From NCBI GenBank assembly GCA_964017235.1, contig OZ024927.1, forward strand, positions 48,365,293-48,429,292: DNA of 64,000 nt. Direction: 5' to 3'. Under the pieces are notes generated by a model, which worked only from the letters and a program-made list of their open reading frames with translations, was not told where the DNA came from and searched no databases. The position numbers were made by a program, and so were the translations under genes. This document shows, piece by piece, positions 35,701-45,739 of this stretch; position 1 is the first letter of the stretch; each line of letters starts with the position of its first letter. Source of the stretch: Sabellastarte sp. h YS-2021. Lineage: Eukaryota > Annelida > Polychaeta > Sabellida > Sabellidae.

Positions 35701-35844
35701 CTAGTGGTAGTTCCAATTGGAAGCAGCACTAGGGGAATTAGAAATGGCACTAGTGACAGTTCCAATTGGAAGTAGCACTAGTGGTAGTTCCAATTAGGGG
35801 AATTAGAAATGGCACTGGATTGGAGTTTCCACTGTGACATATGC

Positions 35845-37095
35845 TAAACAATGGAAAATGTTTCCTTTTCAATATGCACCTGGGTTCTGAATTAACAGTA
35901 TTTTATGTTTAAATAAATAATATACCAGTACATGCATGCATATCATACATACATTTCTATGTGTACAGGTTTTATTTATTTGTAGGGGGCATACATTTTA
36001 TCATATATGGATCAATATTTAAAATATGCACAAGTGGCTAGCTGTAAAATGCCATTTATAGCACTCTGTGTGTAAATAATATTCACACATGTCCATATAT
36101 ATTTGTGTGTCTACAGCATTTCTGTCTTTTTCATTTGAGGAGAGCATCAAAGTCATTAGTTCCTATTATTCTTAATAGAGGGATAAGTATTACATACAGA
36201 AAATGTTTAATTTTACATGAATTTAAACACGTAAATGGTGGCATACACGCAAATTTCCATTTGGTTAGTTTACTTCACCTTTCCGCATGGCCCATTTATT
36301 TTTAAAAAGGCGTTCAAGTTTACTAAGGAAGGTATAAATAACAATACACTTAAGACAATCATGACTGCCAAAAGAAAGCACCAGTTTTACATAAACAAAT
36401 TGCATAACAAATTAAGGGCACTCTCAAGTGTTGTTAACATGTACGTACCGTGACCTACTTGCGGCTGCAGGCCATAAACTGTTATTAAGTCACAGAAAAC
36501 ACAATTGGAAATTGGAATAGAGCATTGATACAGTTTCTCATCCTGTGACAGTTTGCATGGATAGATATATCAAATATTTAGAACCATAAGAACCATTTAT
36601 TAAAAACATAACTTATTTCACAAGAACATTTAACTAGCACATTAGGACTTATTACTTTTTACAATGTGTTATAATACATGTATAACAAATGTTGTCTCAT
36701 GGAAATAAGTTAAATTGTATACATTACCATCTTTGGGCATTATGTACAGAATACTGAAAACTTTGTACAGCAATTTTTTGATTATATTTAATGGCTTTTT
36801 ACATGTGTAACAATCCTGTTTGAAATAAACCACAAATCACTCTCACCATAATGTCCTATATCACTGGTCTTTTGCATATTGTTTTTCTTTTAGTTCCTTA
36901 TCAACAAACAGGACATGACATTTCCCATGTATTTTTGGAAATTTATCATATATCCTTCTGCTTTTTCACATCACAGGTTGACTAACATTGTGAAATAAAC
37001 AGGATCCTTATAGAAAGGCAGTTTTCCTGTACATTTATCTTTAGTATTGCATAAATATGCCTTTATGTCACTTTTAAGCACTGACTCAAATTGTT
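35845..37095. other. ATP7 intron 1 sequence, no feature recognised
   Basis: AT-rich intron to the right of the TIR element. No repeat ends or supported genes. Confidence 0.45.
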
Positions 37096-37100
37096 GTTGG

Positions 37101-37168
37101 AGCCCAACTTAGGAGTCAGCCCATCTTAAGATGGGCTATAGCCCAACTTAGGATCCTAAGATGGGCTA
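37101..37168. repeat. Cluster of palindromes around gcccatcttaagatgggc
   Basis: A perfect 20-bp palindrome agcccatcttaagatgggct (37118-37137) is followed by a 30-bp imperfect palindrome centred on ggatcc (37139-37168), and then by tccatcttaagatggg. A related tagcccaactta occurs again at about 37437. This could be the remains of a palindromic MITE or a fold-back site; no duplications were found. Confidence 0.6.
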
Positions 37169-37449
37169 AGTCCATCTTAAGATGGGTTAGAACATATCAG
37201 CCAAACTTAGGATAAGTAACTCAGGAAAGATTTTAAAGCTAAAATTCAATATTAACCAGGTAGTTTAATATTAATTTATGTCACACTCCATTGGTGGTTT
37301 TAATCATGAACTTGAATATAAATGTGCTAGTTTATTTAAATACTTATATTTCAATTATACAGTATATGTATGTGAAATATTTTTTTTATTAAACATTTGT
37401 TGTGCTTATCTCATCTGAAGATTTGGTAACAGGTATTAGCCCAACTTAT

Positions 37450-38180
37450 AATTTGCACACATAGTTTTTATTTTTGAAATTAATATATTAATTACTTATC
37501 TTTTTACTAAAATGTAACTTCTTTTCTTTACCTCATTATGCATTGATAGGATTAATCTTAATTCCCTTACTCTGTCTCAGTTAACTTGACAATGGGAGGG
37601 TCATTAGGTCATAAGGTGTCAATTGTTCAACCACTGCTTTCAACTTCATCTGTTTCACTTGTGGGAAGTGATTAGGCAACTGGAGTAGATTGTGATATAT
37701 CTATTGTTTCAACATTTATTTTAAGTTGATTTGTTTGACTATGTGTGTGGCTTAATAACTGGATTAGTCTTAGATTTACCTTTTGTTCTAGCACTCTTTT
37801 GAACTTGATTTCTTTCACCTCTGGTTGAATGACTAGCTAACAGGATTAATTAGGCATAGTTGAAAGACTGTATACAAACTGATTAATTTAAATGTAATTT
37901 TCCAATGTGTAATGTTAAGTTCTTAAACGGACATTTAGCCATATAAGGTAATAAAAGACACCAATTTTATATGCAATGTGTACTTTATCAATTTTCATCA
38001 ATTTTATACATCAGTGTGTTTGACTAAATTCAACAAATTAACTTGTTTCAATTTAATTGCATTTTCCAATTAATTAGTGGTACTGAACTCCAAAGATAAA
38101 GTGCTTTATAAATCCTGTTTAAATACTGTCTTAATAATATAAAAAAGTTATTTTATAATTCTTCTTTAAACTTAAAATAT
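37450..38180. other. ATP7 intron 1 sequence, no feature recognised
   Basis: AT-rich intron with no open frames of interest and no recognised repeat ends. Confidence 0.45.
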
Positions 38181-38189
38181 ATAATCAGG

Positions 38190-38480
38190 CTCACCCATAA
38201 AATCACCCACTATATTTGGCTTATATTATTAGTATCCATACAAAAACATGATACATTCAATCATAAAAATCACAGAACTGACCATAAGTGCAAAAAATAT
38301 AAACTAAACAGAAAATACCATGGGGGTTTTCCAACAGTTGTCAAGGTAATCATCAAATCAGCCAATCACAAGCCTGCATACATAATGTATGGTATCGAGT
38401 GAGGGAGAAGTTTGTGAAAAGCTTTTAGCTTATATTTTGGAAAAAAACTTTCTAGAATTGTGTCTACTTGAATTGCTTTA
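38190..38480 (-). mobile_element. Old relative of the hAT-like MITE
   Basis: In reverse orientation it matches the interior of the MITE at 18932-19448: cttgtgattggctgat, gattaccttgacaac, the ttctccctcact region and aaaatcacagaactgacc against aaaatcacaaaactagcc. The ends could not be recognised, so it is diverged or truncated. Confidence 0.65.
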
Positions 38481-38489
38481 ATTTAATAA

Positions 38490-39235
38490 CTGACTAAAAT
38501 CTGTTGAAACTGACAATTAATTGAAGCATTATTCTGCCAGTTGTTTATATGCATCTCATAAGCAAATGACAATCAGACCTTCTGGTTTCCGTTAACATCT
38601 TTAACACAGGTCTGAATAGTCTTGATGAATAATTCAATTAAGCTTTATTGGATTTCAGGAAATATTTTTGTAGATACACCGCCAAATACAAAAAGTTTAA
38701 TTTTATTTGCAAATATGTTCTAGCTATATATAGCATACCAAAGAGACCTTACTTGGTTAATTTTAAGGTAACCTTAACATGTGGATATACTTTTTGAAAT
38801 TATAAACCCAAATTCCATGCTTCAATTACATATTAAACTTATGTAAAGTCCTTAATGTGAATAGATATACACAAAATGTGCCAAAAGGGTACTTTTCAGC
38901 ATGTTTTTTTTTAACAAAATGATAATCAATCAGCTCTCAGTTAGCCAATCATGGCCCAATTGATCTGAAACTTGACTGGTGCCTAGATTTTGATGTGAAC
39001 CAAATTTTATTTATAAAAATATATTGTACTTTCTGAGAAAACATAATGAAATGGAACAACAAGAAAAAAATTGATTTTGATTATGTGACCTTGATTAAGT
39101 TCAAATACATACCTGTCAAAATATTTCCTCATGCCTATAGATGATAATTTCCAAAAGTCATTTTGATACGCCTTAACATTGAGAGATATTCAACTTAGAA
39201 AATACTGTGGTGGCCATTTGACTACAGTGGGAAAA
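38490..39235. other. Intron 1 sequence, partly old element
   Basis: AT-rich. The part from about 39080 (gattatgtgaccttgatt... to gagatattcaactta) resembles the flanks of right ends at 56900-57050, so it is probably a decayed member of the same element class. No gene. Confidence 0.4.
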
Positions 39236-39270
39236 ACCAATAAGCATCCCCTTTTCAAGGTACGCTTAAC
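39236..39270 (+). repeat. Decayed right-end hairpin of a D-type element
   Basis: ccaataagcatccccttttcaaggtacgctta resembles the ends at 21745-21766 and 57083-57104 (aagcgtccc/gggacgctt) with several mismatches. No matching left end was found. Confidence 0.5.
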
Positions 39271-39466
39271 TAACATGCTTATCAAATATTATAGCTGTGA
39301 ATATCAGAGAGTATATGCAAGATTTCTTAAAAATAGGATATGATACAATTTAAAGGGCAGTTGAGTATTCTAATTTTTGTTGAGAGCATCAATTATTCAA
39401 TCAAAAACAAAGTTCATTTTGAAGGTTTCACGAAAAAGTATGGCTTTACAGAACAGTGCCACTCAC

Positions 39467-39577
39467 CTTGATAGATTTCACTCCAGGCCTTTGCTGGAGA
39501 GACGACTCTATTTTATCCACACAGTTCTGGCAGAACATGCCCTCAACACTCAGAATATTCACCACCCAACCATCCAT
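39467..39577 (-). CDS. ATP7: ATP7-like copper-transporting ATPase, coding exon 1
   Basis: This is the first coding exon of a copper-transporting P1B-type ATPase, an enzyme that pumps Cu(I) into the secretory pathway or out of the cell. It encodes 37 residues starting MDGWVVNILSVEGMFCQNC, the first half of an HMA (heavy-metal-associated) domain. Its metal site is Cys16-x-x-Cys19, in the variant GMFCQNC instead of the usual GMTCxxC. The start is supported by a good context (AACCATGG) and by an in-frame TGA upstream at 39626-39628. The exon ends ...KSIK directly before a consensus donor, gtgagt (39461-39466), in phase 0. The HMA domain finishes in exon 2 at 23282-23429, after a 16 kb intron. ATP7A and ATP7B are not separated in invertebrates, so ATP7 is the family name. 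Atox1-type chaperones normally deliver copper to these domains (family knowledge). Confidence 0.88.
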
Positions 39578-39669
39578 GGTTGAGATTTTAACTGTTTTCC
39601 ACTCAATAAACTGACTTCCTCTGAATCAATGATATCCAAGACTTCTTTTTCTAATCAGCTATTATTGGC
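39578..39669 (-). other. Probable 5' UTR part of the ATP7 first coding exon
   Basis: On the minus strand a pyrimidine-rich tract ending in ttttgtag (39670 upward) makes a plausible splice acceptor just upstream of this segment, so the ATG exon probably starts at 39669 and an untranslated exon lies further right. The segment has an in-frame stop before the ATG. No TATA box or obvious transcription start was identified near it. This is an inference from splice-site appearance only. Confidence 0.4.
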
Positions 39670-39679
39670 CTACAAAAAT

Positions 39680-40560
39680 AAAATACCAATACATATTATA
39701 TGGCTTTGAAATCACACTGTGTAAAGTATCATTTGCTTTCAAATTAGATTATTAAAGAAGTAGGTTTTAATAACAATTGCTTTTGTATTCCTAAATACAA
39801 AATGAAAGTACAGTGTATCAAATGACATGTCTTTTTTCCAAAGTAAAATATTTACAACCAGCAAACTCTTTCTTATTGCTCTTTAGACTTGTTCAGAAAC
39901 AATTTACTTTGGCAGTTTAAAATATTTTATAAAACTATTCACTAGGAATTAGTTACTCGATGTTGAGGTTATATCAAACCCACAGTAAATATAATCCAAA
40001 AATATATCCCTCTTTTGTGTTTCAGAACTATAACATAGAACACATTCACTGTCAATTCGATTCATATCCTGGTGATAAAACCACTTGAACTATATCTGTG
40101 GGAATTTATAGCCTGCCCAAAAAGCTTCAAGCAACGTTCAATGAACGTTTAGTGAACATTTCAGTATGCAGGAGAAACAGAGAGCCTCATACCGAGACAC
40201 CACAATCTCTTTACGTTGCTATTCACATTTTCCCCCTTTACATAAGAGTGACTTATGTCACTACTTCTATGAAACATGTGTCCTGGTATTGCATCCTGGT
40301 TAAAAAGAAATGAAGAGTGGTCTATTCAATTGCCATTCAATGTATGCAAGAAGTTCTCTTTATCAAATATAGGATAATGCTGAGGATCTCATCTGTGGTT
40401 TGTGTCTTCTGTTAGAGCCTAACATTTTTCAACTTAAATCATTTATAGCATTTTAAATTTTTAAGGTGAGAAAACCAAAATTGTGGTATCCTTCAAAGGC
40501 AAGAATTTTAGGTCTCACTTTTAAGTAGGACTGTTTGGTCAATATGTTTGGTATCTAAAC
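39680..40560. other. Upstream of ATP7 exon 1, no feature recognised
   Basis: AT-rich sequence, probably intron or 5' flank of ATP7. A 71-codon open frame at 40098-40313 has no supporting features. Confidence 0.4.
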
Positions 40561-40574
40561 CTGGTGCGCCTGTA

Positions 40575-40613
40575 TGTGTGTGTGTGTGTGTGTGTGTGGG
40601 GGGGGGGGGGGGG
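40575..40613. repeat. (TG)n microsatellite followed by a G tract
   Basis: About twelve TG dinucleotides run directly into about sixteen G residues. The length in the assembly may be unreliable. Confidence 0.9.
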
Positions 40614-40934
40614 TATTCAGACAGATCAATGGAGCTCTCTCTGTATTTACAGATATGTTTTTTGCATGGGCTGTTTGGATCTAGTCCAATGTACACTGCT
40701 GACACTTACGCATTTATATTCGTATATTTTCAATTCTCATCTTAATACTGATGATATCTGGTTGTATTCCTTATCATTGTCAACACTTTTTCTTTTAACA
40801 AATGATTATTAACTTTATTGAAGAATTCAAGTTCAAATGTGTTCATATAATTTTTAACAGTCGAAATTATCAGCATAAATTTCACAAGTATCGATTTTTT
40901 GTTAAAATAATGTGTGTTAATCTACACTCAAAAA

Positions 40935-41312
40935 GTTTAAACAAGAGCACTCAGAGAATGCAAACATCTAGCGAGGCATATGTAACTAGAAATTGTGTCA
41001 ATTTGACCCAGAGTTTCCCCAGAAAGGACATGCATGGTAAAGTACAATGAAAATCTTGGTGATTGGGATCACTCTCAATATTTTACTCAGATCTAATTTA
41101 GTAAGTGGGAAAATCCATATATTCTTTTGTATCCAGAGCATATCCATGTGGTGATCTGGATCAATCTCAAACTATAATGGGATCTTAGTTGGACCAAGAC
41201 CCATCTTCTGATATTTTTTTTCAGGAAGATTCAAGCATCAGTATTTCCATAATCCTGCTAACAAATGGACAAACGATCATTAAAACAGTACCCCATTGGC
41301 GGAGGTTAATAA
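40935..41312 (+). repeat. Interspersed repeat (acaagagcactcggag family), plus copy
   Basis: It starts aaacaagagcactcagagaatg and ends with cataatcctgctaacaaatg and attggcggaggttaa. It shares ggaccaagacccatcttct with the minus copy at 10850-11075. It is longer than that copy by a central segment. The class is unknown, and no duplication was identified. Confidence 0.65.
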
Positions 41313-41329
41313 GCTGGGGTTGAAATGTG

Positions 41330-42020
41330 AAAGAATGATAGACTCTATACTAGTTGTTTAGTATGGTGCAGCATTAAATATCGAAAAACTTTTCAACACT
41401 GAAAATCTCCACAAAGGATATTGAAAATACACACTTTTCAAATATTTTATTGAATGAAAAAGCCAAATCTGACTGATGTATTTAATCCACCTTCTTATAT
41501 AACCCTATTACCGGGGTATTTAAAATGCAGACACTGTTATGGTTTTAACTTACATAATTTTGTTTCCAAAAGACCAAAACCATACTTAACTGTCCTTCAG
41601 CATTTGTATGTAAATGGGCCAGTAACTGTCTCTTGTTTGAAATTAATGGAACACCAGCATTTGCAGGGACCTAGGCTCTGCGGGATCTGTGATGTGGGCC
41701 AAATAATTATAGAAACAGACTTAGTCATGGTCAGCAGGATGTGGGCAGCTATCACATAAAATAGCATAAAAGGAAGCCAAGTCTGATAGATCAGACAGAC
41801 AGATGAAGACAAAGATCACAGAGAGATCAGACAGAGAGTGATCAGAGCTTAATCAGACCCTAGAGTGAAGGTTTAGTTGAGGGAACAAGCCATATATATA
41901 AAATTTGTATATTACTGTTTAAGGGGCCAGTTACACTTTCATGGATCCCCCACAGTTCCATATATGGTAACTGCCAAGGATCTCTTGCAGATCTTGGGGT
42001 TTGTGGAGGGGGAATGTTAG
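41330..42020. other. Intergenic sequence, no feature recognised
   Basis: Moderately AT-rich sequence with short GA-rich stretches (gatcagacagac and similar, about 41790-41860). No supported gene. Confidence 0.4.
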
Positions 42021-42415
42021 AAAAGTTAGTGATTTACGGATGCATCATGGATCACTCTATGGATGATAAGGATGCCACAAGGAAGGTAGGGACGTGTTCC
42101 GTTGCTTGCGGATGACCCTCGGATACACATCCGTGACCACCCGCAGTGCGGCGAAAACGCCCCCTGGGACTTGCCAGGACAACATAGGGATGCATCAGGA
42201 CATCTCAAGGACACCCCAGATGGGTATACAGACCTTGCGGACAAGCACGGTTGGGGTTTATGGATTTTTATTTTTCTCGCAGATGTCAGCTTATCGATTA
42301 CAGATTTTTATAGCATTTAAAGGTGTCCTGGTGGGAGCTATTGACCACTGGATACCTGGATCCCTGAATGGCTATAAAAAGGGAAGGGTCATGCCATTAG
42401 CCAGATAGAACGTAG

Positions 42416-42562
42416 AACAGAAGATATTGGGTCAGGCCGTGGCTATCCCAAGGAGAGCGTGAAGAAGAGGGTCAGTACACCAGACTGATGCCAAGGCTGG
42501 AGTTAGATGACCCTATGGCATACCAAAACTTCATCCGGATCCCACCCGAGCTCTTTCAAGAC
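42416..42562 (+). pseudogene. Harbinger (HARBI1-like) transposase, N-terminal remnant
   Basis: The plus-strand frame reads RRYWVRPWLSQ..., then EEGQYTRLMPRLELDDPMAY and QNFIRIPPELFQD. It matches the conserved HARBI1-type start: an RxxWVRPWL box, then a DPxxYxNFxRMPPELF box. After FQD the homology stops abruptly and the sequence runs into the opposite-strand frame, so the catalytic DDE domain is missing. Normal nucleases of this family are about 350-450 residues; about 48 remain. Confidence 0.82.
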
Positions 42563-42870
42563 TTGCCCTTGCCTTTGCCCTTCTGTGTCCCCCCAGCAGC
42601 ATGTGTGTCCTGTGTGTCAGCAATGTCCTCATCACTTGAATCCGAATCCTGCTGTGTCTGAAGGCCAATGTCACCCTGTTCTGTATCCGACATCTCCAGA
42701 GGATCCTCAACTCGCACCATCGCCTCCTCCACCCAAGCTGCCTGCTGGCTCTGCTGAGTCTCTGGAACACAAGTCAACTCATCCATCTCTGGACTCCTTG
42801 CCTGGACCTGTGTGGACATCCTCTCCATTTCCTGACTACCTCTCCTCTTGGTCCTTTTCTTTGATGGCAT
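42556..42870 (-). pseudogene. Probable Harbinger accessory (Myb-like) protein, N-terminal part
   Basis: A 104-residue frame begins MPSKKRTKRRGSQEMERM and ends in GTQKGKGKGKS. It has a basic start, a Glu/Asp/Ser/Gln-rich middle (SDTEQGDIGLQTQQDSDSSD) and a Lys-rich tail. The basic start and acidic linker resemble the region before the Myb/SANT domain in Harbinger accessory proteins. The Myb domain itself is absent, because the frame ends exactly where the transposase remnant of the other strand begins. Its place inside the element supports the assignment. The alternative is a chance frame. Confidence 0.45.
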
Positions 42871-43969
42871 TTTGTATAAATATTCACTAAACTCCCTATT
42901 TTGAAAAAAACAAAAGTCTGAAAATTTTTGGGGTAAATATGCCAGCAAAATATATTCTCTGTATATAGCATATATCTATGCTATAAACTTCCAAACATTG
43001 ATGTATCCTCATTGAAATGCAAAATGTGTATGAGCAAAATCCAAGCAAAGTGCCCCTTATATAGGCTTTCGTCTATGAGAAGGCGTCTTTCCATAAATTC
43101 CCGAGTGCAGTGGGACACCACAAATCTATCCGTGAACCCCGTCCTTATTGTCCTTGAGGCATCCTTATCATCTGTAAACCCCGTCCCTATTATCCAGGAA
43201 TAGGTCCGTAAACATCCGTGCATATCCGCAGACAAATTTCATATCCGTGACCTTCTTCCAGGACCATTCTTATTGGTCCTTATGGTTTCCGGGAATGTCC
43301 GTAAACATCCATTGGCGTCCTTACAGCCTCCGGAAATATCCGTAGAAATTTTCCGAGCTTTTATTGGTACGGATGAGTCAAGGATGTCACACGGACACCC
43401 ATGATTGCTGTCGGGATGTTACGGACGAGTTACAGATTATATACAGATGACTTATGGATATCAATTATAGATAAGATCTGCATAGCATTTACGGAAAAAT
43501 CAAGCAGTTTGATTTTTCCGTGGCATCCCCACGGACACATCGCATCCATGGCAGATGCCACAAGGACATTACGGACGTGTTCACGGATGAAAATTATGAT
43601 CCGTAAATCACTCAACATTTTCCACATTAGGAAACCTGCTGCGATCCAGCGGGACATCTGTGCATGTGTAACTGGGGTCAAAGAAATGTTTACCTCTAGT
43701 GGATAAACTAATACACTTGCATTATAAAGAATTGGTGTTTTTACTGTCTTTGAAAATTTGGCCAAATTTTGCCCAAAATTAAATTGGCGCCTCAAAGTGA
43801 AAACCTAACAATCTCTTTTCACTGGGAAATCTATCAAATTATTTCAAAGAAGCCCCTATTTAAGATTGTCTCCAGAGGCGAGGGGTAAGGGTATTGTAAT
43901 TGGGTCTGTTTGTATGTTTGTTTTACCTGTGGCTCAGTCCTACTCAAATAAGGGTTGGCTTGATATTTT

Positions 43970-45005
43970 TTATCTCCTGCGAGTGGCCGACATTATAAAA
44001 CGTATTCCGTACGTACGTGCTTCCGTCTGTCCATCTGTTCATCACGCTTTTACATAAATCTTAATATCTCATTTATTTATAAAGATACCTTCACCAAATT
44101 TGCATGGAATGTTTATGGCTATGAAAACAAGTCTGTGCAAAATTTTGGCTTCATTTTGAAAAACAAAATGGCTGCCATAGCCAATTGTTTGAAAATCATA
44201 AAGATGCTCTAAATCTTGAAATATTGCACATAGCTTCATCAAATTTGTACAAAAGATATATGGCTGGGAAAGCTAGTCAGACAGTAATTTTAGCCTAGTT
44301 TGCAAAATAAAATGGCCGCCATATCACGTTTAATGTCAAAAAGGCCTTATATCTCCCTTACCATTACTCCTAGGGGTTTGTGATGTGAAAACAATTCATT
44401 GGAAATCATGGCCTGGCAATATTTCCCAGAAGTTGAATTTGGCCTTTGACACCTGCTTCAAGGTTAAATGAGGTCATCATACTAAAGCATCCTTATATCT
44501 CCCTTATTATTGGTGCTGGGGCTTCCGAATATAAAACCAGCCAATGATAAGTCCTGGTCTGCAAATGTTTTGGCTGTGAACAATTTTGGCATCATTTTGA
44601 AAAACAAAATGGCTGCAATCGCCAATTATTTGAAAATCATTAAGATGCTGTCAAACTTCAAACATTGTGGCTAGGTTAATCAAATTTGCACAAAAGATAT
44701 ATGGCCAGGAACGTTTGCCTGATAGTAATTTTGGCCTAGTTTTGAAAACAAAATGGCCACCATATCATTTTTAATGTCAAATGGGATTATCCTATTAAAA
44801 AGGGCTTATATCTCACTTATCATAGCTACTAGGGGGTTTGGAATGTAAAAACAACTTATAGGAAGTCATGGCCTGGGAATCTTTTCCAATTGCTGACTTT
44901 GACCTCTGACCCCTTCCTCGGTGTCTACAAAGGCCTTATATCTCTCTTAGTTCTCATATATTACTGATCCTAAGGCGGGAAATAACCACTGCTGCAGTGG
45001 CCTTG
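43970..45005 (+). mobile_element. Pearl-like element with a ~442-bp repeat (family E)
   Basis: It starts at ttatctcctgc, with tacgtacgtgcttccgtctg nearby. It ends at gcgggaaataa followed by a 7-bp hairpin ccactgc/gcagtgg (44986-45000). A unit with aaacaaaatggctgc...caattgtttgaaaatcat at 44161 repeats at 44604 (442 bp). Motifs such as ccttatatctccctta recur. The right end is the reverse complement type of the border at 15015-15040. Confidence 0.65.
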
Positions 45006-45009
45006 TTTT

Positions 45010-45735
45010 TCATGTGTTTTCAGCACTACCTGCCAGCACAGGTCTGATTGTTCCAAGGTACTTTTTTCACAGATGACATCACACGCGTGATGAAAGTGAC
45101 AATCTCAAAGTCAGTGCTTTGATAAAACTCTTGCATGCAAGAGATTTTATGTACATTTTCTCACTGTTAGGGCTAAGGGTTTGTTAATAACAACTGAATA
45201 AAGCACAAGATTTCTATGTTTTATTGCTTTCTAGTTGAACAAATCCAGTTTATTTTAACCAAGCTACAATGTGTAAGTCTAATGCAGAAATCAAAACAGA
45301 CACACTGAAAGTGAAGTGCTGAATTAAAAATTTATTGTTAAAGAACTGCCTACAGTACTGACTTCAAATTTGTAAATAGAAAACAGCTAAATATTATTCT
45401 CTGTGTTTTGCGTATGATGTTTTGGTCACCTGTCAGCCATCCTGTAAACGTCCTTGTGGCTTTTCAGGATTTATACAACTAATAGTTACCAAATATTTTC
45501 TGGGTTTCTATTAAGGGAATATTACAATAATTTGATTTTAATTGTACATTGATAGGTTTTTTTTTCAAAAATTACTCAGGAACAAGTATCTTCAAAAAGC
45601 AACAAAGACATGGTTGCCAGAAATTACACTAGTTTTTATAAATTTCACTAGTCTTTATAAATTTCAATTAATTATGTTTAATTACCTTATTCTGAGGAAA
45701 TCGGACTGTAATGTTTTACAAGGGATAAATCTATG
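45010..45735. other. Intergenic sequence, no feature recognised
   Basis: AT-rich sequence between two mobile elements. The 85-codon frame starting at 45542 is not supported. Confidence 0.4.
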
Positions 45736-45739
45736 TTGT

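Larger units (their letters stand above)
32021..35704 (+). mobile_element. Helitron-like element (family G copy 2) nested in the TIR element
   Basis: The left end ctagaaataggacgccctg and about 230 bp of flank are the same as at 25280. The right end has a hairpin tccacccccc/ggggggtgga (35675-35695), then ataaCTAG followed by T (35701-35705). A GC-rich hairpin a few bases before CTRR-T is the known Helitron 3' signature. No Rep/helicase gene is present. The interior starts with 168-bp-type units and then changes to an array of 151-bp units. Confidence 0.72.
31354..35839. mobile_element. 4.5-kb TIR element with perfect 43-bp ends and 4-bp duplication
   Basis: Perfect 43-bp inverted repeats (31354-31396 and 35797-35839) begin tgtcacagtggaa. 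They are flanked by tatg on both sides (31350-31353 and 35840-35843). Inside the ends, motifs such as tggtagttccaattgg and cagcactaggggaatta are repeated. The load consists of a truncated gene start (31397-31573, minus) with its own TATA box, and a Helitron-like element with a tandem array (32021-35704). No transposase is seen. Perfect ends argue for recent movement. The smaller element at 22047-22864 is related by its TGTCA...TCCAAT ends and 4-bp duplication. Confidence 0.88.
42028..43612. mobile_element. Deleted Harbinger-type DNA transposon
   Basis: Inverted ends agtgatttacggat (42028-42041) and atccgtaaatcact (43599-43612) enclose subterminal regions rich in tccgt/acgga motifs (for example ggatgccacaagga against ggcatctgc...). 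Inside are the N-terminus of a Harbinger DDE nuclease on the plus strand and a facing acidic/basic protein frame on the minus strand. A 13-bp hairpin (acggaaaaatcaa, 43491-43521) lies near the right end. PIF/Harbinger elements normally encode a nuclease and a Myb-like protein. The DDE core and Myb domain are deleted, so this copy is dead. The 3-bp target duplication could not be fixed. Confidence 0.72.

Noticed and set aside
42094-42408. Plus-strand frame of 104 codons at the Harbinger left arm
   Set aside because: Lies in subterminal non-coding DNA of the element and shows no Harbinger similarity.
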